Assembly: GCA_900759225.1 (NCBI GenBank) | Contig: CAAEUM010000264.1 | Span: forward strand, 1 to 6,185 | Length of the DNA stretch: 6,185 bases | Source: Lachnospiraceae bacterium | GTDB lineage: Bacteria; Bacillota; Clostridia; Lachnospirales; Lachnospiraceae | Direction of reading: 5' to 3' | Shown here: in pieces, positions 6,110-6,185 of the stretch | Position numbering within the stretch: the first letter of the stretch is position 1 | Layout: every line of letters begins with the position of its first letter | Translations under genes and position numbers: made by a program | The notes under the pieces: generated by a model | Told to the model about the DNA's origin: nothing | The model's database searches: none | What the model saw: the letters and a program-made list of their open reading frames with translations, nothing else

Positions 6110-6184
6110 TCAGCTTCTGATCCCCTTTGGGTCAGAAGCAATAAACATGGCATCCCCCATGCAGCTATTTCGACCCGAAACTTC
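6110..6184 (-). CDS. Possible C-terminal tail of an upstream gene (partial, low confidence)
   Basis: One minus-strand frame is open from the window edge for 24 codons and ends in TGA at 6112-6110. It reads about EVSGRNSCMG..ASDPKGIRS. The stop lies 9 nt before the rluF ATG with GAGGAG between them, the spacing expected of an upstream operon gene. I do not recognise the peptide, and a second frame is also open here. The same bases form several hairpins, so a non-coding 5' UTR or repeat is an equal alternative. Confidence 0.25.
   Translation of the reverse strand, partial: EVSGRNSCMGDAMFIASDPKGIRS
6113..6180. repeat. Clustered inverted repeats immediately upstream of rluF
   Basis: Three hairpins lie in 68 bp. 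GCTTCTGA at 6113-6120 pairs perfectly with TCAGAAGC at 6132-6139 and continues with C/G pairs. CATGG at 6146-6150 pairs with CCATG at 6157-6161. TTTCG at 6168-6172 pairs with CGAAA at 6176-6180. GGGTC at 6129-6133 can instead pair with GACCC at 6172-6176, joining the outer elements. No U-tract follows on either strand, so it is not an intrinsic terminator. It may be a palindromic intergenic repeat or a structured leader next to the rluF ribosome binding site. Confidence 0.45.
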
Positions 6185-6185
6185 A

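Noticed and set aside
1..6185. CRISPR array, insertion sequence, tRNA or rRNA gene
   Set aside because: No spaced direct repeats, transposase motifs, terminal inverted repeats or tRNA cloverleaf sequence were found on either strand.

Overview
The window looks like chromosomal DNA from a low-to-mid-GC anaerobic Firmicute, most likely a Lachnospiraceae-type clostridium. The reasons are a T-box leader, a near-perfect sigma-A promoter, strong AGGAGG-type ribosome binding sites, and a DUF4317-like protein of the kind I associate with gut Clostridia. Every gene I can support lies on the minus strand, so transcription runs from the right edge to the left edge.

Right part (about 6185 to 1809): a tightly packed cluster in the order rluF (23S rRNA pseudouridine synthase), ligA (NAD+-dependent DNA ligase, a divergent form), metA (homoserine O-acetyltransferase) and a DUF4317-like hypothetical gene. 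The junctions are a 3-nt gap, an 11-nt overlap and a 1-nt gap, so this is very probably one operon with translational coupling. It joins rRNA modification, DNA nick sealing and methionine biosynthesis, with no leader of its own in front of metA. A structured stretch of about 75 nt at the right edge may be a short repeat, a 5' UTR or the tail of an upstream gene.

Middle (1808 to 1177): a regulatory region. It holds four ATACAG/CTGCAT hexamers, then a TTGACA-N16-TATAAT promoter, then a leader of about 340 nt with the hallmarks of a T-box riboswitch. Those hallmarks are an AGAGAG-bearing Stem I, a probable AUC (Ile) specifier, a T-box UGGU bulge, and a clear antiterminator/terminator switch. About 130 nt of further leader precedes the next start codon.

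Left part (1176 to 1): the first 392 codons of a CstA-family membrane transporter, cut by the window edge. The layout implies that cstA is expressed when a particular tRNA, probably tRNA-Ile, is uncharged. CstA would then be an amino-acid-starvation-induced uptake system rather than one under catabolite (CRP-like) control. This tRNA-sensing control of a carbon-starvation/peptide transporter is the most interesting feature of the window.
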